Source: Tenacibaculum mesophilum
GTDB taxonomy: Bacteria; Bacteroidota; Bacteroidia; Flavobacteriales; Flavobacteriaceae
Reading direction: 5' to 3'
Assembly (NCBI RefSeq): GCF_003867075.1
Contig: NZ_CP032544.1
Span: 372,001-436,000, forward strand
Length of the DNA stretch: 64,000 nucleotides
The notes under the pieces were generated by a model. It saw only the letters and a list, made by a program, of their open reading frames with translations, was not told the origin of the DNA and ran no database searches. Position 1 is the first letter of the stretch; each line of letters begins with the position of its first letter. Shown one piece after another: positions 35,555-43,606 of the stretch. Position numbers and translations under genes: made by a program.

Positions 35555-36718
35555 ATGCCAAGTTTTGTCCCCCTAGGAATCGCTGATTACAGCGGAAATA
35601 GTGAAAGAGGCTTTGTACAATTTACTTACCAAATAGCCGATAATAATGCCAAGGAACTAACGCTACAAATTAGAGATGGAAGCTCGGTGATTTATGAAGA
35701 AAAAATAACTGATGCTAACAAACTAAAACAAGGAGAACATATTTGGAAATGGGATGGGTTTGATAGCGGAGGAATTTTAGACACTGCTAAACTAACACAA
35801 TACGAAAATTTAAACCTGTATACTATTGGTGTAGATAGCTCAAATAACTATAGCAGAAAAAAGTTAGATTTTAGTATGCGTTACGATGAGGTTAAATGGG
35901 TAGATGTAAAGATTGATAAAAACTCTAAAAGAATAGATGTTACATTACGTGTTAACTTAAAAGATGGAGGAGCAAAAGGAATAGAGTGTTATGAAAAAGA
36001 TATTGACCCAGATCCAAAACTTAGAGTTCCAATGGAAGTATGTCCGTGGGATGAAATACCAAAGAAATATTTGATTGCTGGTAAAGCCCCTTTAAAAACA
36101 CGTACAAAAAAATTTGAAGATTTAGAAAGGTTGGCCTTAGAAGGGCTAAATTACCATTGGGGTAGAAACAGGAACCACTATATAGCCAAAGATGTTGATA
36201 TTGATGGAGAAAAATATGAAGTTTATGTAAACGCAATAAATACAACGCAGAAAACAATGGATGATGTTAGTTTAATCTTTAATACAAATGGTGATTGGAT
36301 TAGATCTATGAACCCAGGAAGTGTTAATGGAATAGTATCTTTTTTTGGTCAAGTAATGCCTGAAAGGATAGTATATAATTATGGGTATATTAAAGGGAGC
36401 AAAAAATGGTACTGGTTAGGAAATAATATTTCCAATGTGGATAATGATTTTTCATACACGGCGGCGCATGAAATTGGACATGAAATATTAAAAGCATTTT
36501 CTAAAGCAGCTTTTTTTTCGTATAAGCATAAAGGTAGTTCTACTCTTTCTGAGACATTGCCTGTGAATGATGGAGGAAGTGATTATCCGATAACAAATGA
36601 AATTGATTTAATGAAATATTATAATAATGACCCATATTGGTATGACTTTAAAAGAATAGTTGCAGATAATAAAGACTTAACCGGGTTACTATGGTTAACT
36701 AAATTAGAAATAAAATGA
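35555..36718 (+). CDS. putative T6SS metallopeptidase effector
   Basis: 387 residues, no signal peptide. An Ig-like N-terminal domain (about 15-110) has the motif G-E-H-I-W-K-W-D-G-F-D at 60-70, like FlgD-type and Hcp-linked domains, and may dock on the tube. A middle region (115-290) follows, then a C-terminal zincin with AAHEIGHE at 303-310, His325 in YKHKGSS and Glu349 in NEIDLMKYY, either of which could be the third zinc ligand. The gene starts one base after tssD and its TGA overlaps the next ATG by four bases. Effector function is inferred from gene order and lack of export signal. Target, peptidoglycan or protein, is unknown. Confidence 0.72.
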   Translation: MPSFVPLGIADYSGNSERGFVQFTYQIADNNAKELTLQIRDGSSVIYEEKITDANKLKQGEHIWKWDGFDSGGILDTAKLTQYENLNLYTIGVDSSNNYSRKKLDFSMRYDEVKWVDVKIDKNSKRIDVTLRVNLKDGGAKGIECYEKDIDPDPKLRVPMEVCPWDEIPKKYLIAGKAPLKTRTKKFEDLERLALEGLNYHWGRNRNHYIAKDVDIDGEKYEVYVNAINTTQKTMDDVSLIFNTNGDWIRSMNPGSVNGIVSFFGQVMPERIVYNYGYIKGSKKWYWLGNNISNVDNDFSYTAAHEIGHEILKAFSKAAFFSYKHKGSSTLSETLPVNDGGSDYPITNEIDLMKYYNNDPYWYDFKRIVADNKDLTGLLWLTKLEIK

Positions 36719-37074
36719 GATTCTACTACTTACTATTAATAGCACTTTTTTTGAATTCTTGTTCGTCAAGAATAGAAAGACCAGAAATTAAAGGAACGCT
36801 ATACGATTCTTTAACATACAAACCAATTAAAGGTGTATTAATACAGATTGATGATGAACAGATAAAGTCCGATAACCAAGGAAAGTTTACCATACAGAGA
36901 GTAAAGAAAAGAGTGATGTTTAATTTTGAAGGTGGGCATGTTCCTTTGTTTTATTCAATGGAATTAAAACATCCAAAATACAAGAGTATCAAAATAGAAA
37001 AAGGAACAAGAGGGAGTTTTGGAGAAGAGGCAATATTGTATGATTCAATTTTCCTAAAGCCACTTGAAAAGTAA
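36715..37074 (+). CDS. lipoprotein, candidate immunity protein 1
   Basis: 119 residues. Signal peptide with lipobox LNSC (Cys16). The mature part IKGTLYDSLTYKPIKGVLIQIDDEQIKSDNQGKFTI has the carboxypeptidase-regulatory-like (CarboxypepD_reg) beta-sandwich pattern. ATGA overlap with the effector stop implies coupled translation, the usual arrangement for a cognate immunity gene. Periplasmic or outer-membrane location suits protection against a metallopeptidase delivered there. Immunity is inference. Confidence 0.7.
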   Translation: MRFYYLLLIALFLNSCSSRIERPEIKGTLYDSLTYKPIKGVLIQIDDEQIKSDNQGKFTIQRVKKRVMFNFEGGHVPLFYSMELKHPKYKSIKIEKGTRGSFGEEAILYDSIFLKPLEK

Positions 37075-37103
37075 GCGTATTCTAGACATGTTATGTAGCT
37101 AAA

Positions 37104-37436
37104 ATGAAAAACGTATTATTACTAACATTATTACTTTTAACAGTTTCTTGCAAACAAGAACTATGTGATTGTTACCACGGCTATGTATTAGATGAAAACA
37201 AAGAGCCAATAAATAAAGTAAAAATAATAGAAAGCTCATCTTATTCACAGTATACCTATTCTAAAAGTGATGGCTATTTTTATCTAAATAGAAAAGCAGA
37301 TTTTATTAGTGAATTAATTTTTGTTAAAGAAGGTTATATCTCAGATACTATTTCTCCTTATACAGCGAACAGAAGAGGAGATAAATCGTTATTCGTTCAT
37401 AGAAAAGACACTTTATTTATGAAGAGGAAAGAATAA
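37104..37436 (+). CDS. lipoprotein, candidate immunity protein 2
   Basis: 110 residues. Lipobox TVSC (Cys16), then CDCYHGYVLDENKEPINKVKI and SDGYFYLN, FVKEGYISDTI: the same CarboxypepD_reg-like fold as its neighbours, here with two more cysteines close behind the lipid anchor. It begins 29 bases after immunity candidate 1 and its stop is one base from the next ATG. It resembles candidate 3 most (HG-x-x-LDE, SDGYF/SKGYF, KEGY/KKGY), suggesting duplication. Confidence 0.68.
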   Translation: MKNVLLLTLLLLTVSCKQELCDCYHGYVLDENKEPINKVKIIESSSYSQYTYSKSDGYFYLNRKADFISELIFVKEGYISDTISPYTANRRGDKSLFVHRKDTLFMKRKE

Positions 37437-37437
37437 A

Positions 37438-37788
37438 ATGAGAAAACTTCTATTCATATTTTTCATGGCTTTATTATTATCCTGTAAAGAAAAAAGACTT
37501 TTTCATCACGGGGTTATTTTAGATGAAGATAACAGAGCTTTACCAAATGTAAAAGTAAAAGAATTGGACTTTAATAATTCAACATTATCTGATTCAAAAG
37601 GGTATTTCAAATTAAAAAAAGACATCAACTTTATTTCTAAATTATCCTTTTCCAAAAAAGGCTATAAAACTAAGATAGTAAGAACGGTTTGGACTCATAG
37701 TGGTGAAGTAGTAGGGTACACATTTCTAAATAAAAAAGCAGATACTATAACTTTAAAGAAGAAAGCAATACTTCCTTTAGAAGACTAA
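37438..37788 (+). CDS. lipoprotein, candidate immunity protein 3
   Basis: 116 residues. Lipobox LLSC (Cys16), mature HHGVILDEDNRALPNVKVKEL, SDSKGYFKL, FSKKGYKTKIV, KADTITLKKK. Paralog of candidate 2 with the same CarboxypepD_reg-like layout. One-base gap from candidate 2, so translation is likely coupled. Confidence 0.68.
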   Translation: MRKLLFIFFMALLLSCKEKRLFHHGVILDEDNRALPNVKVKELDFNNSTLSDSKGYFKLKKDINFISKLSFSKKGYKTKIVRTVWTHSGEVVGYTFLNKKADTITLKKKAILPLED

Positions 37789-37811
37789 GGTTAGGTTCTA
37801 ATAAATAAAAC

Positions 37812-38240
37812 ATGGTAAAAATTTTCCTCATACTATTTGCACTAGGTTCTTTAATATTAATTCTTAGTTCTCGATTTAGAAAACAAAAGCTATATTTAAA
37901 AGTACTTATTTACCTCTCTTTTACTATTGTATCAGTTTTTACATTCTCTATAACAATTATATATTTATGGAACTCTAGTGAAGATTATCACCAACGAAGG
38001 CATTTTATGGGGATTTGGAATATACAAGTTTTAAATACTACGGAAACCCTGATAAAAAACGTTAAAGTAATTAATCTAAGAGAACCAACAGATACAATTA
38101 TATCAGATATTGATGGAACTGTAAATCTATATGAGTTTAGAGAAGGCTTGGTAGTACTTCAGGCAGAAGGCTATATTCCAGACACCATAAATGTAGCTGA
38201 AATGCCAAGTACAAAGGTGTATTTAAATAAGCTAAAATAA
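37812..38240 (+). CDS. membrane protein, candidate immunity protein 4
   Basis: 142 residues. Two transmembrane segments (about 3-19 and 31-54) in place of a lipobox, then an extracytoplasmic domain NTTETLIKNVKVINLREPTDTIISDIDGTVNLYEF, with LVVLQAEGYIPDTINV, again the CarboxypepD_reg-like plan seen in candidates 1-3. The same fold on a different anchor argues that the domain itself is what matters. It begins 23 bases after candidate 3 and ends the array. Confidence 0.65.
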   Translation: MVKIFLILFALGSLILILSSRFRKQKLYLKVLIYLSFTIVSVFTFSITIIYLWNSSEDYHQRRHFMGIWNIQVLNTTETLIKNVKVINLREPTDTIISDIDGTVNLYEFREGLVVLQAEGYIPDTINVAEMPSTKVYLNKLK

Positions 38241-38252
38241 GTTTCTTTTTAT

Positions 38253-38308
38253 CCTCATTACGAGGAGGATACGACGAAGTGATCTGTTTATTTAGAACTC
38301 AAAACTTA
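38253..38308 (+). repeat. flanking direct repeat, right copy
   Basis: Partner of 34155-34210, about 75 percent identical and in the same orientation, 13 bases after the last gene of the type VI cassette. A minus-orientation member (AGAGATTGCTTC... CGCAATGACGTT) follows at 38312-38342. Confidence 0.6.
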
Positions 38309-38473
38309 GAGATTGCTTCATTATCACTCGCAATGACGTTAACAAATAACGATAGAGAGGAATCTTATTAAAAGGAGTAACTCATAACCTAGAGACCTCT
38401 GACAAGAGTTCGAGGTGACACCATGAAATTAGAATTTTGTTAGATTTTAATAAAACTCATAAAACTGTTATAT

Positions 38474-38508
38474 AAAAAGAGGTTATTCTTAACAAATAAC
38501 CTCTTTTT
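38474..38508. terminator. bidirectional terminator
   Basis: AAAAAGAGGTTATT (38474-38487) pairs with AATAACCTCTTTTT (38495-38508), a perfect 14-bp stem. It serves the minus-strand beta-barrel gene and could stop reading from the cassette. Confidence 0.88.
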
Positions 38509-38513
38509 ATGTT

Positions 38514-40217
38514 TTATTTCTTTACTGTTCTTGACCCTAAGGAGAACTTATACCCGAATTGAAACTGATAAAAAGCCTCATCGCTTTCGCTTCCTTTGTA
38601 ATTATAGGTTACTAATCTTGCAAAAATAGCTTGATTAGGGTTTTTGTTAGGATGGTAAAATACTTCTGCTTGATTTTTCACTACAGGTACTTTAAAATCT
38701 AAATCTATAGTACTAGACCCGTTATAGCTTTTATAATCAAACCAGTGAAGTCCTAATTTATAATTGAAACCGAAGTTGTTAAATCGTTTTGATGATAAGC
38801 TTATTCCTCCTCCATAACTCAATGCTTTTAAGTTTTCTACTCCTTGGGTATCGTTTTGAACTCTCGTTAGATTATAGTCTATCGTACCAAAAAAGTTCAT
38901 TTTCATAGGATAGTTTTTTTGATACACTTCAAAGAAGTTTACTTCTCCACCTACGGTTAAAAAGCGTTTTTCTACCAAGTCTAACGTATTTCCTATTACA
39001 CCACCTGTTGCGGTAACTAAACCTTTGTCTTCTTCAAACTTAGCATAGTGTACATAAGGTGTTATTGATTTTAAAAATTCGTATTGCATTGAAGAACTAA
39101 AGATTTGCCTTGAAAAAGGAAATACATAAAACTTCGCACTTCCTTCTAACTGCACCAATCCGTTGTCAGACTCTCCAAAGAGTGCTAAAAAGTCGGTATA
39201 AGCACGTAGTTCTACTATTTTATCTAAGTAAGTATCTTGTTTTATTTGATAAGTTGCTGGGGCTGTTAAGTTGGTTTTGTTTCCATCAATATCTTCTTTA
39301 GGCAGTTCTAACGTTAAGTCGTGTGGTACGTAGTTGTTTCCTATTTTATACTTATACATGAGTACATCACTTAAACGAATACGAAGGTTTTCAAACTCTT
39401 TTTCATCAACATTGGTTGTTGGTTGTTTTTGTGAGTAAAAAAGGAAGTTTTCAGATGCCCAATACCCATATCGTAAAAAGCTTACCCCTACATAGTTTTC
39501 AAACAATAGTAAACTTCCCTTATATTCTACCAATACCTGAATATCAGCTAAGCTACCATCGCGTATTTCAATATCTATCTTTTTAAACTTGTATTTCTTT
39601 AATGGCAATCGTACAGGGTCACTTTTATTTATAGTGTCATTACTACTTTTCTTTTTATAAAAACAAAACTCCTGTCCTTCTTTAGGTATGGTAATATCTC
39701 CAAAATAGGCTTCTTGGTTTACTTGTTTTAATACCTGATTGAACACCTTTTTCTCTCTAGATGTCTTCTCAGCTCCGTTAATATCTTCACTAATAATTAT
39801 ATTTTCATTAAAATAACTATAGGTTACAGGTTCTTCTACCGTTTCTTCTTGTTCAGCTTCTTTGGCTATGGTTTCTCGTGTAGGTGGTTCTTTATAAGGA
39901 AACCAACTAGCTATTGAATCTGCAGGAATGTTGGTACACACGTTTTTATAGCTAGTAAACTTAGCATAGGTAAGGTTTAGTGAATCTATATACGCTTTTC
40001 TATCCTTAATTAAAGTACTAAGCTTGTCTAAGCTTTCTTGGGTAATCGACTTTTTGGTTTCTGCTATTTCTTGCTTCTTTTCTTCTAGTGTTTTGTTGTA
40101 GTTTTCGTAGGTACTACGCAACTTTTTTATTTCAAGTTCACAGTTAATAGTTTGTGTTTGTCCGTTAACGAAAAGCACATAAAATAAGAGTGCTAAGCAG
40201 GTACTTAGAGTTTTCAT
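38514..40217 (-). CDS. outer-membrane beta-barrel protein with N-terminal coiled coil
   Basis: 567 residues. Cleavable signal peptide (about 1-19, VNGQTQ), a Glu/Lys coiled-coil (25-85), an acidic linker, a strand-rich domain (130-320), and a C-terminal series of amphipathic strands (330-567) with aromatic girdles (YGGGISLSSKRFNNFGFNYKLGLHWF; FYQFQFGYKFSL near the end) typical of Bacteroidetes outer-membrane barrels. No TonB box or SusC/D feature. It may be a surface factor linked with the adjacent type VI cassette, but the opposite strand gives no operon link. Function unknown. Confidence 0.75.
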   Translation of the reverse strand: MKTLSTCLALLFYVLFVNGQTQTINCELEIKKLRSTYENYNKTLEEKKQEIAETKKSITQESLDKLSTLIKDRKAYIDSLNLTYAKFTSYKNVCTNIPADSIASWFPYKEPPTRETIAKEAEQEETVEEPVTYSYFNENIIISEDINGAEKTSREKKVFNQVLKQVNQEAYFGDITIPKEGQEFCFYKKKSSNDTINKSDPVRLPLKKYKFKKIDIEIRDGSLADIQVLVEYKGSLLLFENYVGVSFLRYGYWASENFLFYSQKQPTTNVDEKEFENLRIRLSDVLMYKYKIGNNYVPHDLTLELPKEDIDGNKTNLTAPATYQIKQDTYLDKIVELRAYTDFLALFGESDNGLVQLEGSAKFYVFPFSRQIFSSSMQYEFLKSITPYVHYAKFEEDKGLVTATGGVIGNTLDLVEKRFLTVGGEVNFFEVYQKNYPMKMNFFGTIDYNLTRVQNDTQGVENLKALSYGGGISLSSKRFNNFGFNYKLGLHWFDYKSYNGSSTIDLDFKVPVVKNQAEVFYHPNKNPNQAIFARLVTYNYKGSESDEAFYQFQFGYKFSLGSRTVKK

Positions 40218-40538
40218 AATGTTTAGTTAGTTTGGTTCGTTAGTTGTTGTTATACGCAGCTATACTCGTTTTATATTGGTAGTACAACAGGTGTTAAATT
40301 CTGTATAACTGTGTGTTAACGTTTTAAAAGTAGTAAAATATCGTTAGTAATAACAACTGTTATATTATTAAATGGTAATTATATGTATAATAGTATATGT
40401 TTTGCGGAAATCCGCAATTTAGGTTGCGGGAAACCGTAGAAATGAGTGGGATATGGTTCTTATATTTACTTATAATAAATATAACCTAACTCTTTTTTGC
40501 TATACTCATAAAAAGAATAAACATATAAAAATTTAAAT
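40218..40538. other. 321-base divergent intergenic region
   Basis: It separates the beta-barrel gene (-) and the OLD-family gene (+). The notable parts are the palindrome at 40402-40417 and its degenerate neighbour at 40424-40439. The rest is AT-rich; no clean TTG-N17-23-TAnnTTTG promoter was found. Confidence 0.6.
40402..40439. promoter_or_regulatory. tandem palindromic operator-like units
   Basis: TTGCGGAAATCCGCAA (40402-40417) is a perfect palindrome with 7-base arms and AA centre. A second unit, TTGCGGGAAACCGTAG (40424-40439), begins exactly 22 bases later and keeps the left arm. This spacing is two helical turns. Confidence 0.5.
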
Positions 40539-42440
40539 ATGAAGCTTTTAAAGGTTGAATTTGAAAAATACAAATCCATAGAACAACTCCAAGAATTAGA
40601 AATTGAAAATGATGTTACCATTTTAGTAGGCATGAATGAGTCTGGAAAAACTTCGATACTCGAAGCCATTGCAAAATCGAACTACTTTGAAAATGATGAT
40701 GCTTTTAAATTCTCTACAACACATGATTATCCTAGAAAAGAAAAAAAGGCACTTGATAAAAGTAAAAATAATCCGTTTGCTATAAAATGTACTTTTTCAA
40801 TACCTGATGAGTTATCAGGTAGTATTAAAGCGGAATTAGGAGAAAATATTCTTAAATCTACTACAATTGTAAAAACAGTATACTATGATAATACTTCCGA
40901 TTATAATCAAATTGATGTTGATACAGTTAAATTCATAACAACCAAGTGCAAGGAACTAGAAATTAATGAAGATGCATTAATTCAGAAACTCGTAAGCATT
41001 ACTTCACAAGAAGAATTTATTTCAGTAATACAGCCCTACCAACATGAAGAATATTTTGATAAATTAAAGTCTTTACAAGTTTATTTTGAGAATGGATCAT
41101 TTGAAGAATATATAATACAAAAATATTTAGAATCTAAAATACCTAAATTCTTGTATTATGATGAATATTATGCTTTGCCTTCACGAATAAGTATTGAAAA
41201 ACTACAAAACAACAATTTAGAAAAAGGAGATAGTAAAACAGCTAAGGCTCTTTTTGATTTAGCTGATATAAACATAACAGAATTACTTCAATCAAATGAT
41301 TTTGAAGATTACAAAGCTGAGTTAGAAGCCACCGAAGCAATAATATCAGAAGTATTATTTAAATACTGGAAGACAAATACTAACTTAGAAATTGTTTTTG
41401 ATATTGATAAAAAAATAGAACAAAAAAGTTATGGAGCACAAATTGTGGAACACATTCTTGATATTAGAGTAAAAAATTCAAGAACCAGAGTATCGCTTCC
41501 ATTGAAAAACAGAAGTAAAGGTTTCAACTGGTTCTTTTCATTTTTGGTTTGGTTTAAAAAAATCCAAGAAGATACTCACTCAAACTACATTTTACTTTTA
41601 GATGAACCTGGTTTAAATTTACATGCTTCTGCTCAAGCCAATTTATTGAGTTTTATAGAGGATTTATCAGATAATTATCAAATTATTTATTCTACTCATT
41701 CTCCTTTTATGATTCCATCAACAAAATTAGAAAGAGTTAGAACGGTACTAGAAAGTAAAACTGGAACAACAATATCAGAAAGTATTCAAGAAAAAGATCC
41801 TAATACTCTTTTCCCTTTACAAGCAGCACTTGGGTATGATATTGCTCAAAACCTTTTTGTATCTCAAAAAAACCTGTTAGTTGAAGGAGTTTCTGATTTA
41901 GTTTTTCTTCAAACAGTATCTTCAATTTTGGAATCTGAAAATAGAGAGTTTTTAAGAGACGATATTACTATTGTACCAACTGGAGGGCTAGAAAAAGTAG
42001 CAACCTTTATTTCTCTTTTAAGAGGATCTAATTTGCAAATAGCTTGTTTATTAGATTCTTTCACAGATGCAAAAGGGAAAGCAAAACTTGAGAAGTTAAT
42101 TAAAAACAAAATCATTCACAAAAGTAAAATAAGGTTTTTTGACGAATATCTAGAAACACATAGTCATGCTGATTTAGAAGACTTATTTGAAAAAAGTGAT
42201 TATTTGAAGCTCTTTAACCTTGCATTTGAAGGCAAACATGAGTTAAAGCTTACAAACTTAAATTCGGGAATTAATCAAATAATTATTCAAATTAACAGAG
42301 CTTTAAAAATAGATAGATTTAATCATTATTTACCGGCTATTACATTTACGAAGCAAGGAGTAGATTCCAAGCGCCTTAGTTCGAAAACATTAGATAATTT
42401 TGAAAAGGTCTTTATGGATATTAACAGTCTTTTTAAATAG
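40539..42440 (+). CDS. OLD-family ATPase with TOPRIM nuclease domain
   Basis: 633 residues. N-terminal SMC-like ATPase: Walker A GMNESGKT at 31-38, signature-like KNRSKGF near 325, Walker B LLLDEP with Asp355/Glu356, and the H-loop STHSPF. The C-terminal TOPRIM domain starts at LLVEGVSD (Glu449, Asp453); the second acidic motif reads L-D506-S-F-T-D510 rather than the usual D-x-D. OLD nucleases act in phage defence, alone (class 1) or with a UvrD-like helicase as in Gabija (class 2). No helicase lies next to it, so class 1 or an unclassified form is likely. Defence is inference, supported by its accessory surroundings. Confidence 0.82.
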   Translation: MKLLKVEFEKYKSIEQLQELEIENDVTILVGMNESGKTSILEAIAKSNYFENDDAFKFSTTHDYPRKEKKALDKSKNNPFAIKCTFSIPDELSGSIKAELGENILKSTTIVKTVYYDNTSDYNQIDVDTVKFITTKCKELEINEDALIQKLVSITSQEEFISVIQPYQHEEYFDKLKSLQVYFENGSFEEYIIQKYLESKIPKFLYYDEYYALPSRISIEKLQNNNLEKGDSKTAKALFDLADINITELLQSNDFEDYKAELEATEAIISEVLFKYWKTNTNLEIVFDIDKKIEQKSYGAQIVEHILDIRVKNSRTRVSLPLKNRSKGFNWFFSFLVWFKKIQEDTHSNYILLLDEPGLNLHASAQANLLSFIEDLSDNYQIIYSTHSPFMIPSTKLERVRTVLESKTGTTISESIQEKDPNTLFPLQAALGYDIAQNLFVSQKNLLVEGVSDLVFLQTVSSILESENREFLRDDITIVPTGGLEKVATFISLLRGSNLQIACLLDSFTDAKGKAKLEKLIKNKIIHKSKIRFFDEYLETHSHADLEDLFEKSDYLKLFNLAFEGKHELKLTNLNSGINQIIIQINRALKIDRFNHYLPAITFTKQGVDSKRLSSKTLDNFEKVFMDINSLFK

Positions 42441-42545
42441 AATCATTCAATCTAATGATACTTAATATTATTACATATTAGCTAGTAAATACTACACTTA
42501 TATCACATTCAATTTTACAACATCTTTACGAAGTTAATGCTATAA

Positions 42546-42561
42546 AGGTACGCTTGTACCT
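42546..42561. repeat. short inverted repeat
   Basis: AGGTAC-GCTT-GTACCT, 6-base arms, about 130 bases upstream of the HU-like gene. Possible regulator site or hairpin in the leader. Confidence 0.35.
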
Positions 42562-42693
42562 GACTGTTTGGTGATGAATAACACCAAGGTTAGTAATTGT
42601 TTTGGCATATATTGGTTATTGCTCCAGTATGCTAGCTGTTACTACCCAAAAAAGAATTTAAAAGAAAAAGTAAATAATTTAAAAATCAATATG

Positions 42694-43395
42694 ATGAAGT
42701 ACTATTTAATTGAAAACAAGTTAACCGATGAAACCAACTACTCAGCACGCATATTAACAGAGCGTACTATTAATCAAGACGAGTTGATTGATAAAATGTT
42801 GAGCAAAAGAAACCTAGTAAGTAAAACCGATATTGTGGCGGTGCTTAATTCTTACTATGAAGAAATTATCGAGTCGATAGAAGAAGGCGATAACATTAAC
42901 CTACCTTTACTAAATATTGGCTACTCTATTTCTGGGGTTTTTGATACCGAGGAAGATGGTTTTAATCCTGATACCCATAAACTACATGTAAACCTTAATA
43001 GTGGAAAGTTAATCAACGAAATTAAAGACGATATTCCGCTACAAAAAGTAACTGCACCTATTACCAACACAGTTATTACTAATTTAAAAGATATTACCAC
43101 GGCAACTACGAATACCACCTTATCTGCTAACGGATTGTTTGAGCTAAATGGTTTGCGTTTAAAAGTTGCGGGTGATTTACCCGAGGTTGGTTTGTATTTT
43201 GTTGCCGAAGATGGTACAGAAACCAAAGTTTCTTATTTGGCACAAAACAGCTATAAGAAAATTATTGGTCAAGTTCCAGCCCTTACTGCGGGTAACTACC
43301 GTGTTAGAGTTAAAACGCAAGCAACGAGTAGCATTGATATTTATTTAAAAGACATTCGTGTTTCTGACTCTTCTTTTACAGTTACTGTAGCTTAA
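42694..43395 (+). CDS. HU-like DNA-binding domain protein (DUF4469 type)
   Basis: 233 residues from the second of two adjacent ATG codons (MKYYLIENKLT). Residues 1-125 match the Bacteroidetes HU-like domain: ARILTERTINQDELIDKML, SKTDIVAVLNSYYEEIIESIEEGDNINLPLLNIGYSISGVFD and a HU-type dimer strand pattern. Residues 140-233 form an Ig/TIG-like beta domain (GLFELNGLRLKVAGDLPEVGLYF) of DUF4469. Such proteins are common beside phage-like and mobile regions; their function is not established. Codons further upstream in the frame start from a non-homologous Cys-rich run, so I discard them. Confidence 0.82.
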   Translation: MKYYLIENKLTDETNYSARILTERTINQDELIDKMLSKRNLVSKTDIVAVLNSYYEEIIESIEEGDNINLPLLNIGYSISGVFDTEEDGFNPDTHKLHVNLNSGKLINEIKDDIPLQKVTAPITNTVITNLKDITTATTNTTLSANGLFELNGLRLKVAGDLPEVGLYFVAEDGTETKVSYLAQNSYKKIIGQVPALTAGNYRVRVKTQATSSIDIYLKDIRVSDSSFTVTVA

Positions 43396-43417
43396 GATAA
43401 AAAGTAACTCTTTTTTA

Positions 43418-43453
43418 AAGCCTAATACGTTATACCACTAACGTATTAGGCTT
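43418..43453 (+). terminator. strong hairpin after the HU-like gene
   Basis: AAGCCTAATACGTTA (43418-43432) pairs with TAACGTATTAGGCTT (43439-43453): a perfect 15-bp stem with a 6-base loop and a T-rich tail. Confidence 0.85.
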
Positions 43454-43470
43454 ATTTATTATTAAAACGT

Positions 43471-43562
43471 TTCTATTAGGCATCAAATATCACTTCCACT
43501 AGGCACTAAATGTCTTTTCCATTAGGTACGAAAAGGCATTTCCATTATACATATCAAGTTTA
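43471..43562. repeat. degenerate 23-bp tandem repeat, about four units
   Basis: Units begin at 43471, 43494, 43517 and 43540. The consensus is TTCCATTAGGCAC followed by xAAAxxxxx; the fourth unit is partial. The repeat lies between a terminator and the 3' end of hutG, so it is not in a normal promoter position for hut. Confidence 0.65.
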
Positions 43563-43606
43563 ATAGTACTTTATAAACTGAACTTTATGGTAGAAGTAAC
43601 GTGTAA

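Noticed and set aside
40539..42440. Gabija system
   Set aside because: Gabija needs a UvrD-like helicase beside the OLD nuclease. The only such helicase in the window, at 57490, is a housekeeping PcrA with its own context.
43471..43562. CRISPR array
   Set aside because: Units are contiguous 23-mers without spacers and no cas gene is present.
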